Source of the DNA: GH45 sp046704385 | GTDB taxonomy: Bacteria > Bacteroidota > Bacteroidia > Bacteroidales > SZUA-534 | NCBI GenBank assembly: GCA_046704385.1 | Contig: JBJKSB010000029.1 | Span: 1-64,000 of the forward strand | DNA: 64,000 nt | Reading direction: 5' to 3' | Translations under genes and position numbers: made by a program | Shown here: one piece after another, positions 1 through 8,144 of the stretch | Layout of the letters: every line of letters starts with the position of its first letter | Position numbering within the stretch: the first letter of the stretch is position 1 | Notes under the pieces: generated by a model | What the model saw: only the letters and a program-made list of their open reading frames with translations | Told to the model about the DNA's origin: nothing | Databases searched by the model: none

Positions 1-258
1 GGATCGACCCCATTGCATACAGCCGCCTTTTTTTGCAGAGTTGATATTTTAAAGTTATTGCTGGCCCATGGTGCTGACAAAACCCTAAAAAACAATTACG
101 GTTCAACAGCTTTGGAATCTGTTTCAGTTCCATTTGATCAGGTAAAACCTATCTATCAACAAATAAGCAAGCAACTGGGACCTTTGGGACTGAAGCTGGA
201 TTTTCAATATATCGAAACCACCCGGCCAAAGGTAATGGCATTGTTGAAGAGTAATTAA
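1..258 (+). CDS. Ankyrin-repeat protein, C-terminal fragment (cut by window edge)
   Basis: The open frame runs in from base 1 with no start inside the window. It reads GSTPLHTAAF, then DILKLLLAHGADKT and a second repeat start, NYGSTALE. This is the TPLH...LLL..GAD pattern of ankyrin repeats, which are protein-binding helical hairpins. One repeat and the beginning of a second are followed by about 40 residues that look non-ankyrin and end the protein. The partner and cellular location cannot be told from the fragment. The family call is firm and the function is unknown. Confidence 0.75.
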   Translation, partial: GSTPLHTAAFFCRVDILKLLLAHGADKTLKNNYGSTALESVSVPFDQVKPIYQQISKQLGPLGLKLDFQYIETTRPKVMALLKSN

Positions 259-410
259 TATTAAATACCAAGTAGAAAGAATCAAGACTTTAGACTTTTG
301 ATACCAGACACCAGACACATGAATTTGAAATTTGTAAGTTAAAATCGGCAATCGTGTGTCTTGAGTCTTATATCTTAAAGCTGTAAAAACCACAATATAA
401 AATTAAAAAA

Positions 411-1463
411 ATGAACAATACTGAACGAAGATACGATATTGACTGGCTCAGGGTAATTGCTATTGGTATGCTGTTGATATATCATGTAGCCATTATATTT
501 CAACCCTGGGCGGTGTTTCTAGGGTTCCTGCAAAATGATAATCCGTTAAATGGTCTTTGGGTACCCATGTCAATACTGAATATATGGCGTATACCATTAC
601 TGTTTTTTGTATCGGGTATGGGCGTAAGCTTTGCAATGCAAAAACGCGATGTAAAACAATTGGTACTTGAACGAACCAAACGTTTATTCGTCCCATTATT
701 ATTTGGTGCGATTTGCATTGTGCCACTTCATATTTTTATTTGGGAGAAATATTATGCACAGAAAATGGTTTACCAACCCCATGTGAGTCATCTTTGGTTT
801 TTAGCCAATATTTTCAGTTATGTAATACTCATTTTACCCCTGGTAGCATACTTTAAAAATCATGATAACGGAAAAGCAGTTACCATCTTAAAAAAAGTAT
901 TTAATAGTCGCTGGGGAATTTTATTGCTGGCCCTTCCTTTTATGGTTGAAACATTAATCATGAAACCTCAATCTTACGAGTTATATGCCCTGAACTGGCA
1001 TGGGTATTTCTTAGGTTTTATTGCTTTTTTATGTGGATTTATAATTATTATTTCCGGTAATGAATTTTGGAATACTACCGGCAAGTGGTTCCCGCTGTAC
1101 CTGGCCATAGCGATATTATTGTATATAATCAGGATTGCTTATTTCAAACTTGAATCACCAGGTTACCTGATGGCCCTGGAGTCGGTTTGCTGGATCATAA
1201 GTTTGTTTGGAATTGCCTGGAAGTACCTGAATCTGCCCGGTAAATGGTTAAGATATTTTAGCCAGGCTGCTTACCCTGTTTATATAGTTCATATGCTTTT
1301 CATGTTTTTAGGATCCTATTTTATCCTGCCATTGCAATGGCCAACCGTAATAAAATTCATTTTAATACTGTTTTTCACCTTTGCAGGATCCATGATTATG
1401 TTTGAATTGCTTATAAAACGATTAAGTATTTTGCGACTGCTTTTTGGATTAAAAAGTAGTTAG
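411..1463 (+). CDS. Acyltransferase-3 family membrane protein
   Basis: A 350-residue integral membrane protein. Its start (RRYDIDWLRVIAIGMLLIYH) is the typical first helix of acyltransferase family 3, with the conserved Arg in DWLR and a His at the end of the helix. About ten hydrophobic segments follow. The motif SHLWFLANIFSYV matches the HLWFL segment seen in OpgC/MdoC-like members. Family members transfer acetyl or succinyl groups to sugars or glucans at the inner membrane; the substrate here is unknown. The gene stands alone: its left neighbour ends 150 bp upstream and the next gene is on the opposite strand. The OpgC-like subgroup is suggested by the N-terminus only. Confidence 0.85.
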   Translation: MNNTERRYDIDWLRVIAIGMLLIYHVAIIFQPWAVFLGFLQNDNPLNGLWVPMSILNIWRIPLLFFVSGMGVSFAMQKRDVKQLVLERTKRLFVPLLFGAICIVPLHIFIWEKYYAQKMVYQPHVSHLWFLANIFSYVILILPLVAYFKNHDNGKAVTILKKVFNSRWGILLLALPFMVETLIMKPQSYELYALNWHGYFLGFIAFLCGFIIIISGNEFWNTTGKWFPLYLAIAILLYIIRIAYFKLESPGYLMALESVCWIISLFGIAWKYLNLPGKWLRYFSQAAYPVYIVHMLFMFLGSYFILPLQWPTVIKFILILFFTFAGSMIMFELLIKRLSILRLLFGLKSS

Positions 1464-1654
1464 CTTTACATCTGCTAAATAAAGATAATTCTTAAAGTTG
1501 GCGAAATATACTGACAATATGAAAGGGAAGGGAGTTTCGTCGCATTTAAACTAAATCTTTCATAGGAAAAGAATTGTTTCATAAATATGGACAAAATAAT
1601 ATACTCCATAGTAATTATCAAACGATCCAATATTAGTTAACTCTGAAGTATTCT

Positions 1655-1690
1655 TTTAAAAAAAGGGATACCCGAAAAAGTATCCCTTTG
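1655..1690 (-). terminator. Rho-independent terminator of the DUF4465 gene
   Basis: AAAGGGATAC at 1662-1671 pairs perfectly with GTATCCCTTT at 1680-1689 around an 8-nt loop. Read on the minus strand, the stem is followed by a run of T. It lies about 35 bp beyond the stop codon of the minus-strand gene. Confidence 0.8.
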
Positions 1691-1725
1691 TCACCCTGTG
1701 AAATTCAGAGATAACTCTGAATCAC

Positions 1726-2922
1726 TTAATTCTTAATAATCTGCCTGTAAGCTGCACCTGTACTGGTTTTAATCTTTAACAGATATACTCCTGTTGATAA
1801 TTGTGAAACATTGACAGTGGCCAGGCCGGAATCAAATCCAGTATGTTCGGACAACTTTTCACCAGTAAGATTAAAAATTGATACGGCTTCAATCGTCTCT
1901 CCCGATTGAATTGTAATCCGGTCGACAGCAGGATTAGGATAAACTTTTAAGGCTATATTTCCTGATTCACCTATTCCTATTCCGCTTTCGGTTAATACGA
2001 TCTCCTGATTTTCAACTAAATAACCATTCAGGTTTCCGGAATAAGATTCATAACCATCTTTTGAAGCAGTAAATTCCATAGTTGTGGTTGGCGAAACGGA
2101 TGAGAAAGAAACGTCACCATTGATATCGGTTGTTAAAGTTGTTCCTGCAAAATCTATCGAAACTCCATCAAGTGCAGATGAACCATCAGTTACATGAAAT
2201 GCAATATCCGTAAAATCCTGAATAGTCAGATTATCAAGACAGAAATATCCCGGCGTATTCATTCCCCAGATACCAACATCGGACGAAGACAGATCGAAAG
2301 TTATATAGGAGACCTGCTTAAATGAGCTTAAATCGACCCACTGCCAATCATCAACAATATAATCTTTGCTATTATCGTCGAAACGATAATCAGCCAGGTA
2401 AACCTGAGTAGTTTGTGATACCTGCATATTTTCACTAAAAGCCGTAATGGTCAGTTTAAACCAATCGGGATCATTCCCATCGACACCACCGAACTTCTTG
2501 GCAAAATCATCACCGTTTTTCATCGATAAAGCCGTATAGGTATCGTTGGTAACATACATGCCATTAAGGTCTTTAGGTTCACTAAATTTAATGGTATCAT
2601 CACTTCCCGGATAACAAACTCCGTAATTTTGCGACTGGAGTGCACCCATACCAGGAATAGCACTGTACTGATTAATAATACCGGGGGTAGTATTATCAGT
2701 GACTTTTGAATAAGCAAAACCTGACCAATAAAACCAATCAGCATTATAATAATTGGTAAATAAAGCCTGGCCACTGGTAAATGAAGCTGTTCCATCACTT
2801 CCGTTCCAGAAAGTGGTATCCGTTAAAGGCAGATCATCAAACGTTGATGTTAATTGGGCATTGCTATTTATTGAAATTAACAGCCCGAAAATCAATAAAT
2901 AAAAAAAGTAGTTTTTTTTCAT
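1726..2922 (-). CDS. Secreted DUF4465 protein with T9SS sorting domain, under a cobalamin riboswitch
   Basis: A 398-residue exported protein. Residues 1-22 form a signal peptide ending SNAQ. Residues about 25-240 match DUF4465 (FDDLPLTDTTFWNGSDG, the DW.KLTI core, VDLSSF, GMNTPGYFCLDNL). Next comes a carboxypeptidase-regulatory/Ig-like module (DGVSIDFAGTTLTTDINGDV), then a type A T9SS sorting domain (VYPNPAVDRITI ... GVYLLKI), so the protein should end up secreted or on the cell surface. A cobalamin riboswitch lies 130 bp upstream on the same strand, which argues for a role in B12/cobamide acquisition. Cobalamin-binding surface accessory proteins (BtuG, BtuH) are known in Bacteroides; I recall DUF4465 proteins in such loci but could not check this. 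No TonB receptor is adjacent. Confidence 0.85.
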   Translation of the reverse strand: MKKNYFFYLLIFGLLISINSNAQLTSTFDDLPLTDTTFWNGSDGTASFTSGQALFTNYYNADWFYWSGFAYSKVTDNTTPGIINQYSAIPGMGALQSQNYGVCYPGSDDTIKFSEPKDLNGMYVTNDTYTALSMKNGDDFAKKFGGVDGNDPDWFKLTITAFSENMQVSQTTQVYLADYRFDDNSKDYIVDDWQWVDLSSFKQVSYITFDLSSSDVGIWGMNTPGYFCLDNLTIQDFTDIAFHVTDGSSALDGVSIDFAGTTLTTDINGDVSFSSVSPTTTMEFTASKDGYESYSGNLNGYLVENQEIVLTESGIGIGESGNIALKVYPNPAVDRITIQSGETIEAVSIFNLTGEKLSEHTGFDSGLATVNVSQLSTGVYLLKIKTSTGAAYRQIIKN

Positions 2923-3054
2923 TTTTAAGTTTAATTAAATTAATAAAACATAAATAAAACGTTAAAAACTTTGCCTCGGGCTTTGGGGAACTATAACATC
3001 AGGGTAAGTGATGATAACAGTCGCTTTTATTCCCGAAAGCTTAGTTTAAAGTTA

Positions 3055-3262
3055 TTGGCAGGTCTTCTGACTTACTCCATTTTATCGCGCCTTCCCACCA
3101 AGCCTAAGGCTTGACAGTGGCTCAAGGTTTTTGCGACAAAACGTCAAGGAGCTCACAGCAGCGGGTACTGTTGCCGAATTCTCTTTTGCCGGTAAAGGCT
3201 AAGGAGTCACGGCATTCCCTTTTCATCCCTTGGGCGCCAACCCACGGGAAACCAACAGGACA
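3055..3262 (-). promoter_or_regulatory. Cobalamin riboswitch (RF00174-type)
   Basis: Read on the minus strand, the hallmark elements occur in order: the GGGATGAAAAGGGAATGCCG block (3210-3231), GAATTCGGCAACAGTACC followed by CGCTGCTGTGAGC (the B12-box region, about 3150-3180), CACTG, TGGGAAGG, and the 3' closing AGTCAGAAGACCTGCC at 3057-3072. Spacing and order fit the AdoCbl/Cbl riboswitch class. The gene under it is the DUF4465 protein starting at 2922. The 130 bp in between would hold the expression platform; I did not find a clear terminator in it, so control may act on translation. The rest of the gap up to the ligA start shows nothing else recognisable. Confidence 0.92.
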
Positions 3263-3483
3263 CAAAATTATGACAAAAAATGATTGGGAAACAAATATTT
3301 TTTTAACAAGCGGTTAATAAATTATCTTCCTTATGAAATTTTTATATAATCTAATTGATAACAAATTGCATATCAAAACGATACAACATTCACTCGGGTT
3401 AAAATAATATTATACCTGCTCTTCATATATCATCTCAATTATAAAGGGCATGATTCTTTTCCTTATTTTTATCGTTAAAAATA

Positions 3484-5499
3484 ATGTTTAAAAGTATGGA
3501 TAAAGCTGCTGTAAGGGAACGGATTGAGAGGTTACGAAAAGAACTAAACCACCATAATTACAGGTATTACGTATTGTCTGAACCTGAAATAAACGATTTT
3601 GATTACGATATGCTACTTAAAGAACTTCAGGAGCTTGAAAAGAATCATCCTGAATTTTCCGACCCCGATTCTCCTACCCAGCGCGTTGGAAATGATATAA
3701 ACCAGGAATTTAGCCAAATTGAACATAAATATCCTATGCTTTCGTTGGGCAACACCTATAATGAAAATGAACTTATTGATTTTGATAACCGCGTAAAAAA
3801 AGCCTTAAACGAATCATACACCTATGTCTGTGAACTTAAATATGACGGGGCTTCCATAAGCCTGACCTATGAAAACGGAAAATTAAAATATGCGGTTACC
3901 CGTGGTGATGGGGAAAAGGGTGATGATGTTACCGCTAATGTTAAAACCATAAAATCGATTCCATTGGTGCTACATGGCGAGAATTATCCGTCAAATTTTG
4001 AAATTCGTGGCGAGGTTTTTATTCCTCATAAAGGATTCGAAGAAATGAACCGGTTACGTGAAGAGGCCGGTGAACCACCTTTTTCAAATCCACGAAATAC
4101 AGCATCGGGATCGCTAAAAATTCAAAATTCATCGTTGGTAGCCAAACGCCCCCTCGATTGTTTTTTATATTATTTTTTAAGTGAAAACCTGCCTACTGAT
4201 TCACATTATCAAAACCTGAAAATTGCCAAATCATGGGGGTTAAAAATTCCTGATGAAATGAAAATATGCCGTTCCATCCACGAGGTTATTCAATTTATTG
4301 ACCATTGGGAAACTGCCCGGAATATGCTGGATTTTGATATTGATGGCATTGTAATAAAAGTTGACTCCATTGCCCAACAGCGGGCGCTTGGGTTCACGGC
4401 AAAATCGCCACGCTGGGCTATATCCTATAAATTTAAAGCTGAAAAAGTGGCTACACGTCTCCTTTCGGTAGATTACCAGGTTGGCCGGACCGGAACCATA
4501 ACGCCCGTAGCCAATCTGGAACCGGTTCAATTGGCCGGAACCATTGTGAAACGGGCTTCTTTACATAATGCTGATATTATCAATTCACTGGATTTACACT
4601 TAAACGATATCGTTTTTGTGGAGAAAGGCGGTGAAATTATACCTAAGATCGTTGGCGTAGATATCGCAAAAAGAAGAGAGGATTTTGAAAAGGTAGAATT
4701 TATTAAAAACTGTCCTGAATGTTCAACTCTTTTAATCCGTCAGGAAGGTGAAGCAGCGCATTTCTGCCCGAATGACAAAACCTGCCATCCCCAGATAAAA
4801 GGTAAGATTGTTCATTTTATTCATCGCAAAGCCATGGATATAGACAGCCTGGGAGAAGAAACCATCGAACTCTTACTTAAAGAAAATCTGATAAAAAACA
4901 TTGCCGATTTGTATGACCTGACCGTTCAACAATTGGTTCCTCTTGAAAGGATGGGTGAAAAATCAGCCACGAATATTATAAATAGTTTAAAAGCTACTAC
5001 TCAAATTTCCTTCGAAAGAGTACTTTTTGGACTGGGTATCAGACATGTAGGTGCTACAGTGGCAAAAAATCTGGCAAAATCGTTTAAAAACATTGAGGCT
5101 TTAAAAAATGCTTCATTTGATGATTTAATTAATGTAGAAGAAATCGGTGAAAAAATTGCCTTAAGCGTTATCGACTTTTTTAGTATCGACGAAAATAATT
5201 TTTTAATTGAGCGCCTAAAAAACAAGGGATTGCAAATGGAAACAACTGAACAACAACCTGTTTCCAACAAACTTGAAGGGCTAAATATAATTGCCAGCGG
5301 TAAATTATCCCATTTTAGCCGCGAAGAAATTAAAAAGGTAATTGAAGATAATGGAGGTAAAGCAGTAAGCTCCATCAGCAAACAGACCCACTACCTGCTG
5401 GCTGGCGAAAATATTGGCCCTAACAAGCTCGCTAAGGCCACTACACTGGGTATTCCGATAATATCTGAAACAGAATTTTTAAAGATGATTGAATCTTAA
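3484..5499 (+). CDS. ligA: NAD-dependent DNA ligase LigA
   Basis: A 671-residue protein of normal LigA length. It seals nicks in DNA using NAD+. The N-terminal Ia domain (LNHHNYRYYVLSEPEINDFDYD) precedes the adenylation site CELKYDGAS, where Lys119 is the nucleotide-accepting residue. Further motifs are TRGDGEKGDDVT, RGEVFIP, FSNPRNTASGSLK and DGIVIKVD. The OB domain, a four-Cys zinc site (CPECS ... CPNDKTC, about residues 413-436), helix-hairpin-helix repeats and a C-terminal BRCT domain (about 595-671) complete the protein. ATGs at 3484 and 3499 are both possible starts; the second (MDKAAVRERIERLRKEL) resembles the usual family N-terminus more. It is a single-gene unit with no visible operon. 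Confidence 0.97.
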   Translation: MFKSMDKAAVRERIERLRKELNHHNYRYYVLSEPEINDFDYDMLLKELQELEKNHPEFSDPDSPTQRVGNDINQEFSQIEHKYPMLSLGNTYNENELIDFDNRVKKALNESYTYVCELKYDGASISLTYENGKLKYAVTRGDGEKGDDVTANVKTIKSIPLVLHGENYPSNFEIRGEVFIPHKGFEEMNRLREEAGEPPFSNPRNTASGSLKIQNSSLVAKRPLDCFLYYFLSENLPTDSHYQNLKIAKSWGLKIPDEMKICRSIHEVIQFIDHWETARNMLDFDIDGIVIKVDSIAQQRALGFTAKSPRWAISYKFKAEKVATRLLSVDYQVGRTGTITPVANLEPVQLAGTIVKRASLHNADIINSLDLHLNDIVFVEKGGEIIPKIVGVDIAKRREDFEKVEFIKNCPECSTLLIRQEGEAAHFCPNDKTCHPQIKGKIVHFIHRKAMDIDSLGEETIELLLKENLIKNIADLYDLTVQQLVPLERMGEKSATNIINSLKATTQISFERVLFGLGIRHVGATVAKNLAKSFKNIEALKNASFDDLINVEEIGEKIALSVIDFFSIDENNFLIERLKNKGLQMETTEQQPVSNKLEGLNIIASGKLSHFSREEIKKVIEDNGGKAVSSISKQTHYLLAGENIGPNKLAKATTLGIPIISETEFLKMIES

Positions 5500-5519
5500 A
5501 TCATTTTTTCCTAACTTTG
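5489..5519 (+). promoter_or_regulatory. Bacteroidetes-type promoter upstream of the NUMOD4 gene
   Basis: TTG at 5489-5491 and TAACTTTG (a TAnnTTTG -7 element) at 5512-5519 are separated by 20 bp, matching the primary sigma consensus of Bacteroidetes. It overlaps the last codons of ligA and would give a leader of about 105 nt before the start at 5632. Confidence 0.6.
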
Positions 5520-5631
5520 CAGGCGTAAGGACTTAAAAAGCAAACAAAATTTAAACTGGTTACTTATCGGGAAGAAGTACATATAGATTAAATCTCTTAA
5601 TTTAATCACAATGCCAGTTGTCTAAAATAAT

Positions 5632-6072
5632 ATGTGTATGAAAGAAGTTTTTAAGGAGGTGAGTGGCTTTGAGGGCTATTACATTTCCAACAAAGGTACC
5701 GTTAAGTATTTAAGACGTTTAAAAAGCGGCAGATTTTCAGAACGAATTTTAACCATGGATATGGAAAAAGGAAGTATCAGATTAAAGAAAAGTGATGGTG
5801 CTTACCGCTCTGTTAAAGTTGCTATTTTGGTAGCTGACGCATTTCTGGAACAACCTGGTAATGGTCGTCGCAGGGTAAAACATAAGGACGGAAACGAATT
5901 GAATAACAAATATACCAACCTGGAATGGGAAGGCATTAACCGTGATGATGTGCGGGATATGCGTCAAATGCTGGAAGAAGGGTTTTCCATGGGTGATGTC
6001 GCCCGAAAATTCAATATTAACCGTACCCATGTCCGCCGGATACGCGATAATAAAATCTGGGTTGACGTATAG
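5632..6072 (+). CDS. NUMOD4 / HNH-like DNA-binding protein
   Basis: A 146-residue protein. Residues about 4-45 form a NUMOD4 motif (EVFKEVSGFEGYYISNKGTV), a module usually found in HNH homing endonucleases. The middle holds the HNH-like box RVKHKDGNELNNKYTNLEW, where typical enzymes read NHIDGN...NL.W; the Lys-His-Lys-Asp version keeps one His and the terminal Asn, so activity is uncertain. The C-terminal 35 residues (MLEEGFSMGDVARKFNINRT) look like a helix-turn-helix. No intron or phage genes surround it. It is best read as a free-standing homing-endonuclease-like gene or a domesticated DNA-binding protein. TGTG just before the ATG gives no clear ribosome-binding site, as is common in this phylum. 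Confidence 0.75.
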   Translation: MCMKEVFKEVSGFEGYYISNKGTVKYLRRLKSGRFSERILTMDMEKGSIRLKKSDGAYRSVKVAILVADAFLEQPGNGRRRVKHKDGNELNNKYTNLEWEGINRDDVRDMRQMLEEGFSMGDVARKFNINRTHVRRIRDNKIWVDV

Positions 6073-6207
6073 CTATTATCGTTAGGTGGAATTCATGAAA
6101 AAATAAAAATTCATTTATAGAAAATTGATAATGCCGGTTCGATAAGGATTTATTATATTACACAAAAATTGACTAATATTTTAAATCATAATCTATCCTA
6201 ATTTACA

Positions 6208-6669
6208 ATGAGTACAGGAAATCAGGAAAAAACGCTAATCTTAGGTCTTGGTAATGTTTTAATGGGCAACGAAGGTGTCGGAGTAAAAGCCATTGAATAC
6301 TTGCAGGGAAAATCTTTACCCGAAAACGTAGTGTTGTTAGATGGCGGAACCGGTGGCTTTCACCTGTTACACCTGTTTAATGAGTATCAACACTTTATAA
6401 TGATTGATGCTACTATAAATTCAGGGCCCGCGGGCGAAATTAAAGTTATAAAGCCTAAATATGCCAGTGATTTTCCACGCTCCTTAACCTCGCACGATAT
6501 CGGGTTACGCGATTTAATGCAATCGGCGGAGCTGCTTGGCGACCTGCCTGATATTGCATTAATTGCGGTGAATATCAAAGATTTGGATATGGTGAAAATT
6601 GGACTTACTCCTGAGGTAGAGAAAATTCTACCCAGGATTTATGATAAGATTGTAGAGTTGTTAAACTGA
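6208..6669 (+). CDS. [NiFe]-hydrogenase maturation protease (HyaD/HybD family)
   Basis: A 153-residue endopeptidase that removes the C-terminal tail of the hydrogenase large subunit after Ni insertion. Alignment by eye to E. coli HybD recovers the three nickel-binding residues: Glu22 (LGLGNVLMGNEGVGV), Asp67 (HFIMIDATI) and His96 (LTSHDIGLRDL). The LLDGGTGGFHLL block is also conserved. Its presumed substrate is the large subunit at 17005-18720, which has a 15-residue tail beyond the last metal ligand. The gene is convergent with hypBAF and about 10 kb from the structural genes, rather than next to the large subunit as is usual. With only one hydrogenase in view, the pairing is likely but unproven. 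Confidence 0.92.
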   Translation: MSTGNQEKTLILGLGNVLMGNEGVGVKAIEYLQGKSLPENVVLLDGGTGGFHLLHLFNEYQHFIMIDATINSGPAGEIKVIKPKYASDFPRSLTSHDIGLRDLMQSAELLGDLPDIALIAVNIKDLDMVKIGLTPEVEKILPRIYDKIVELLN

Positions 6670-6728
6670 TATTAAGGATTCAGGGACAACAAATCTGCAG
6701 CTTGTTATAATCTGAGTTTTGTCTTAAT

Positions 6729-6847
6729 GGGCTAAAGCCCAAAAAACAAATTGTTCCTCATAACCTGTTGGCTAAAGCCAACGGCAAACAATAAATAAAG
6801 GGACTTTTAATATTGCAAATTAAATTTCCGTCTGCTTCAGCTGACGG
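6729..6847. repeat. Three small palindromes between convergent genes
   Basis: GGGCTAAAGCCC (6729-6740), GTTGGCTAAAGCCAAC (6767-6782) and CCGTCTGCTTCAGCTGACGG (6828-6847) are successive hairpin-forming units in the gap between the protease gene and hypB. They resemble REP-type extragenic palindromes. They may also act as a bidirectional terminator, but no clean T-run follows any of them. Confidence 0.55.
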
Positions 6848-6860
6848 ATTAAGATAATGG

Positions 6861-7721
6861 CTAAAGTCCGGTAATCCAGTTCAGCCACTCTTCCATTCCT
6901 TCCCCCGTTTTAGCCGATAATTCAATAAATTTAAGATGATGGTTTACCTGTAAGGCAAATTGTTTACATTTTTCCACATCAAAATCCAGGTAAGGAAGCA
7001 AATCGGTTTTATTAATAATACACAAGGTTGCATTTTCGAACATCGTCGGATATTTTATAGGCTTATCCTCTCCTTCGGTTGTACTAATGATCACTACCCT
7101 TGCCGATTCGCCCAAATCGAACAGCGACGGACATACCAGGTTTCCCACATTTTCAATAAACAGGATGGTATTATCAGCTAAATTAAGTTGTTTTATGGCT
7201 TTATTTATCATATCGGAATCCAGATGACAACCGTTACCTGTATTTACCTGAATTACCGGAGCACCTGCACTTTTTATCCTTTCGGCATCGTTCAGTGTCT
7301 GCTGATCGCCTTCAATAACAGCTACACCCGATTTATCAGGAAGCATTTTCATGGTTTTTTCCAACAGGGAGGTCTTCCCTGAACCCGGCGAACTCATTAA
7401 GTTCAGTGCCTTTATATTTTTAGCCTCAAAATACCCGCGGTTACGCTCAGCGAGCATATTATTCTTTCCTAAAATATCAACCTCAACCTGAACTGTTTTG
7501 TGATGATCATGATGATGACCCAAAGTTGCTTCTTCTTCATGATGGTGATGAGGTTCATGAGAATGACCATGAAGATGAGCGTGAGGTTCATGATCGTGAG
7601 AATGGTGCCCATGCTCATGAGTATGATGATGGTGACCTTGTTCTCCATGATTATGCTCCTGCCCGGGGATGGTGAAGCTAACCTTATTTTCTCCTGATTC
7701 GCAACCGCATGTATCGCACAT
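6861..7721 (-). CDS. hypB: Hydrogenase nickel incorporation GTPase HypB
   Basis: A 286-residue GTPase that, with HypA, delivers Ni to the hydrogenase large-subunit precursor in the cytoplasm. The N-terminus (MCDTCGCES) is the CxxCGC high-affinity metal site. Residues about 23-75 are very His-rich (runs of HHHH and HSHDHEPH), a nickel-storage segment present only in some HypB proteins. The GTPase domain follows: Walker A SSPGSGKTSLLEK, GDQQT, the intersubunit metal site NTGNGCHLD, ENVGNLVCPSLFDLGE and the base-specificity motif NKTD. It is third in a minus-strand hypF-hypA-hypB order, 64 bp after hypA. The long His tract suggests a need to buffer or store nickel. Confidence 0.97.
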   Translation of the reverse strand: MCDTCGCESGENKVSFTIPGQEHNHGEQGHHHHTHEHGHHSHDHEPHAHLHGHSHEPHHHHEEEATLGHHHDHHKTVQVEVDILGKNNMLAERNRGYFEAKNIKALNLMSSPGSGKTSLLEKTMKMLPDKSGVAVIEGDQQTLNDAERIKSAGAPVIQVNTGNGCHLDSDMINKAIKQLNLADNTILFIENVGNLVCPSLFDLGESARVVIISTTEGEDKPIKYPTMFENATLCIINKTDLLPYLDFDVEKCKQFALQVNHHLKFIELSAKTGEGMEEWLNWITGL

Positions 7722-7785
7722 AGTAGTATTTTTTAATAGTTATTCATTAGTCAATATAAGCTTTTTCTGCTTTTAATTTCAATTG

Positions 7786-8130
7786 TTAATCTTCAGCCAC
7801 CAGCGATTTAACCTGCAACTCCTTTCCACAAATCAATTGCGTGGCATAACTGTTGCATTTTGGGCAGGCATCAAATAACCGGATTACCTCAAATTCTGAA
7901 CTGCAATCAATGCAACGTGCCCGGGCCTGTACTTTGTTAATTTTTACATCGGCTTTACTTAGCAAAGTATTGTTTTTGCATACATCCAGAGCAAAAGTAA
8001 GCGAGTCGAATTCAATTCCGGCCAGTGTCCCGATTTCGAGTTCAATTTCCGAAACCCATTTGGCTTTATTTTTAACCGCATAATCAGATGCAATTTCAAC
8101 AATACTTTGAGCAATCGACATTTCATGCAT
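7786..8130 (-). CDS. hypA: Hydrogenase nickel metallochaperone HypA
   Basis: A 114-residue protein starting MHEMSIAQSIVEI. Its His2/Glu3 motif binds nickel. The C-terminal half has the structural zinc site built from two CxxC pairs (RCIDCSSEF and ACPKCNS). It hands Ni to the large subunit together with HypB. It lies 14 bp after hypF and 64 bp before hypB on the same strand, so the three genes almost certainly form one transcript. Length and motifs are typical. Confidence 0.97.
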   Translation of the reverse strand: MHEMSIAQSIVEIASDYAVKNKAKWVSEIELEIGTLAGIEFDSLTFALDVCKNNTLLSKADVKINKVQARARCIDCSSEFEVIRLFDACPKCNSYATQLICGKELQVKSLVAED

Positions 8131-8144
8131 GAGTTGGTATCTTA

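Noticed and set aside
3111..3317. 68-codon open frame on the plus strand
   Set aside because: It lies across the cobalamin riboswitch; its reading is a by-product of the conserved RNA.
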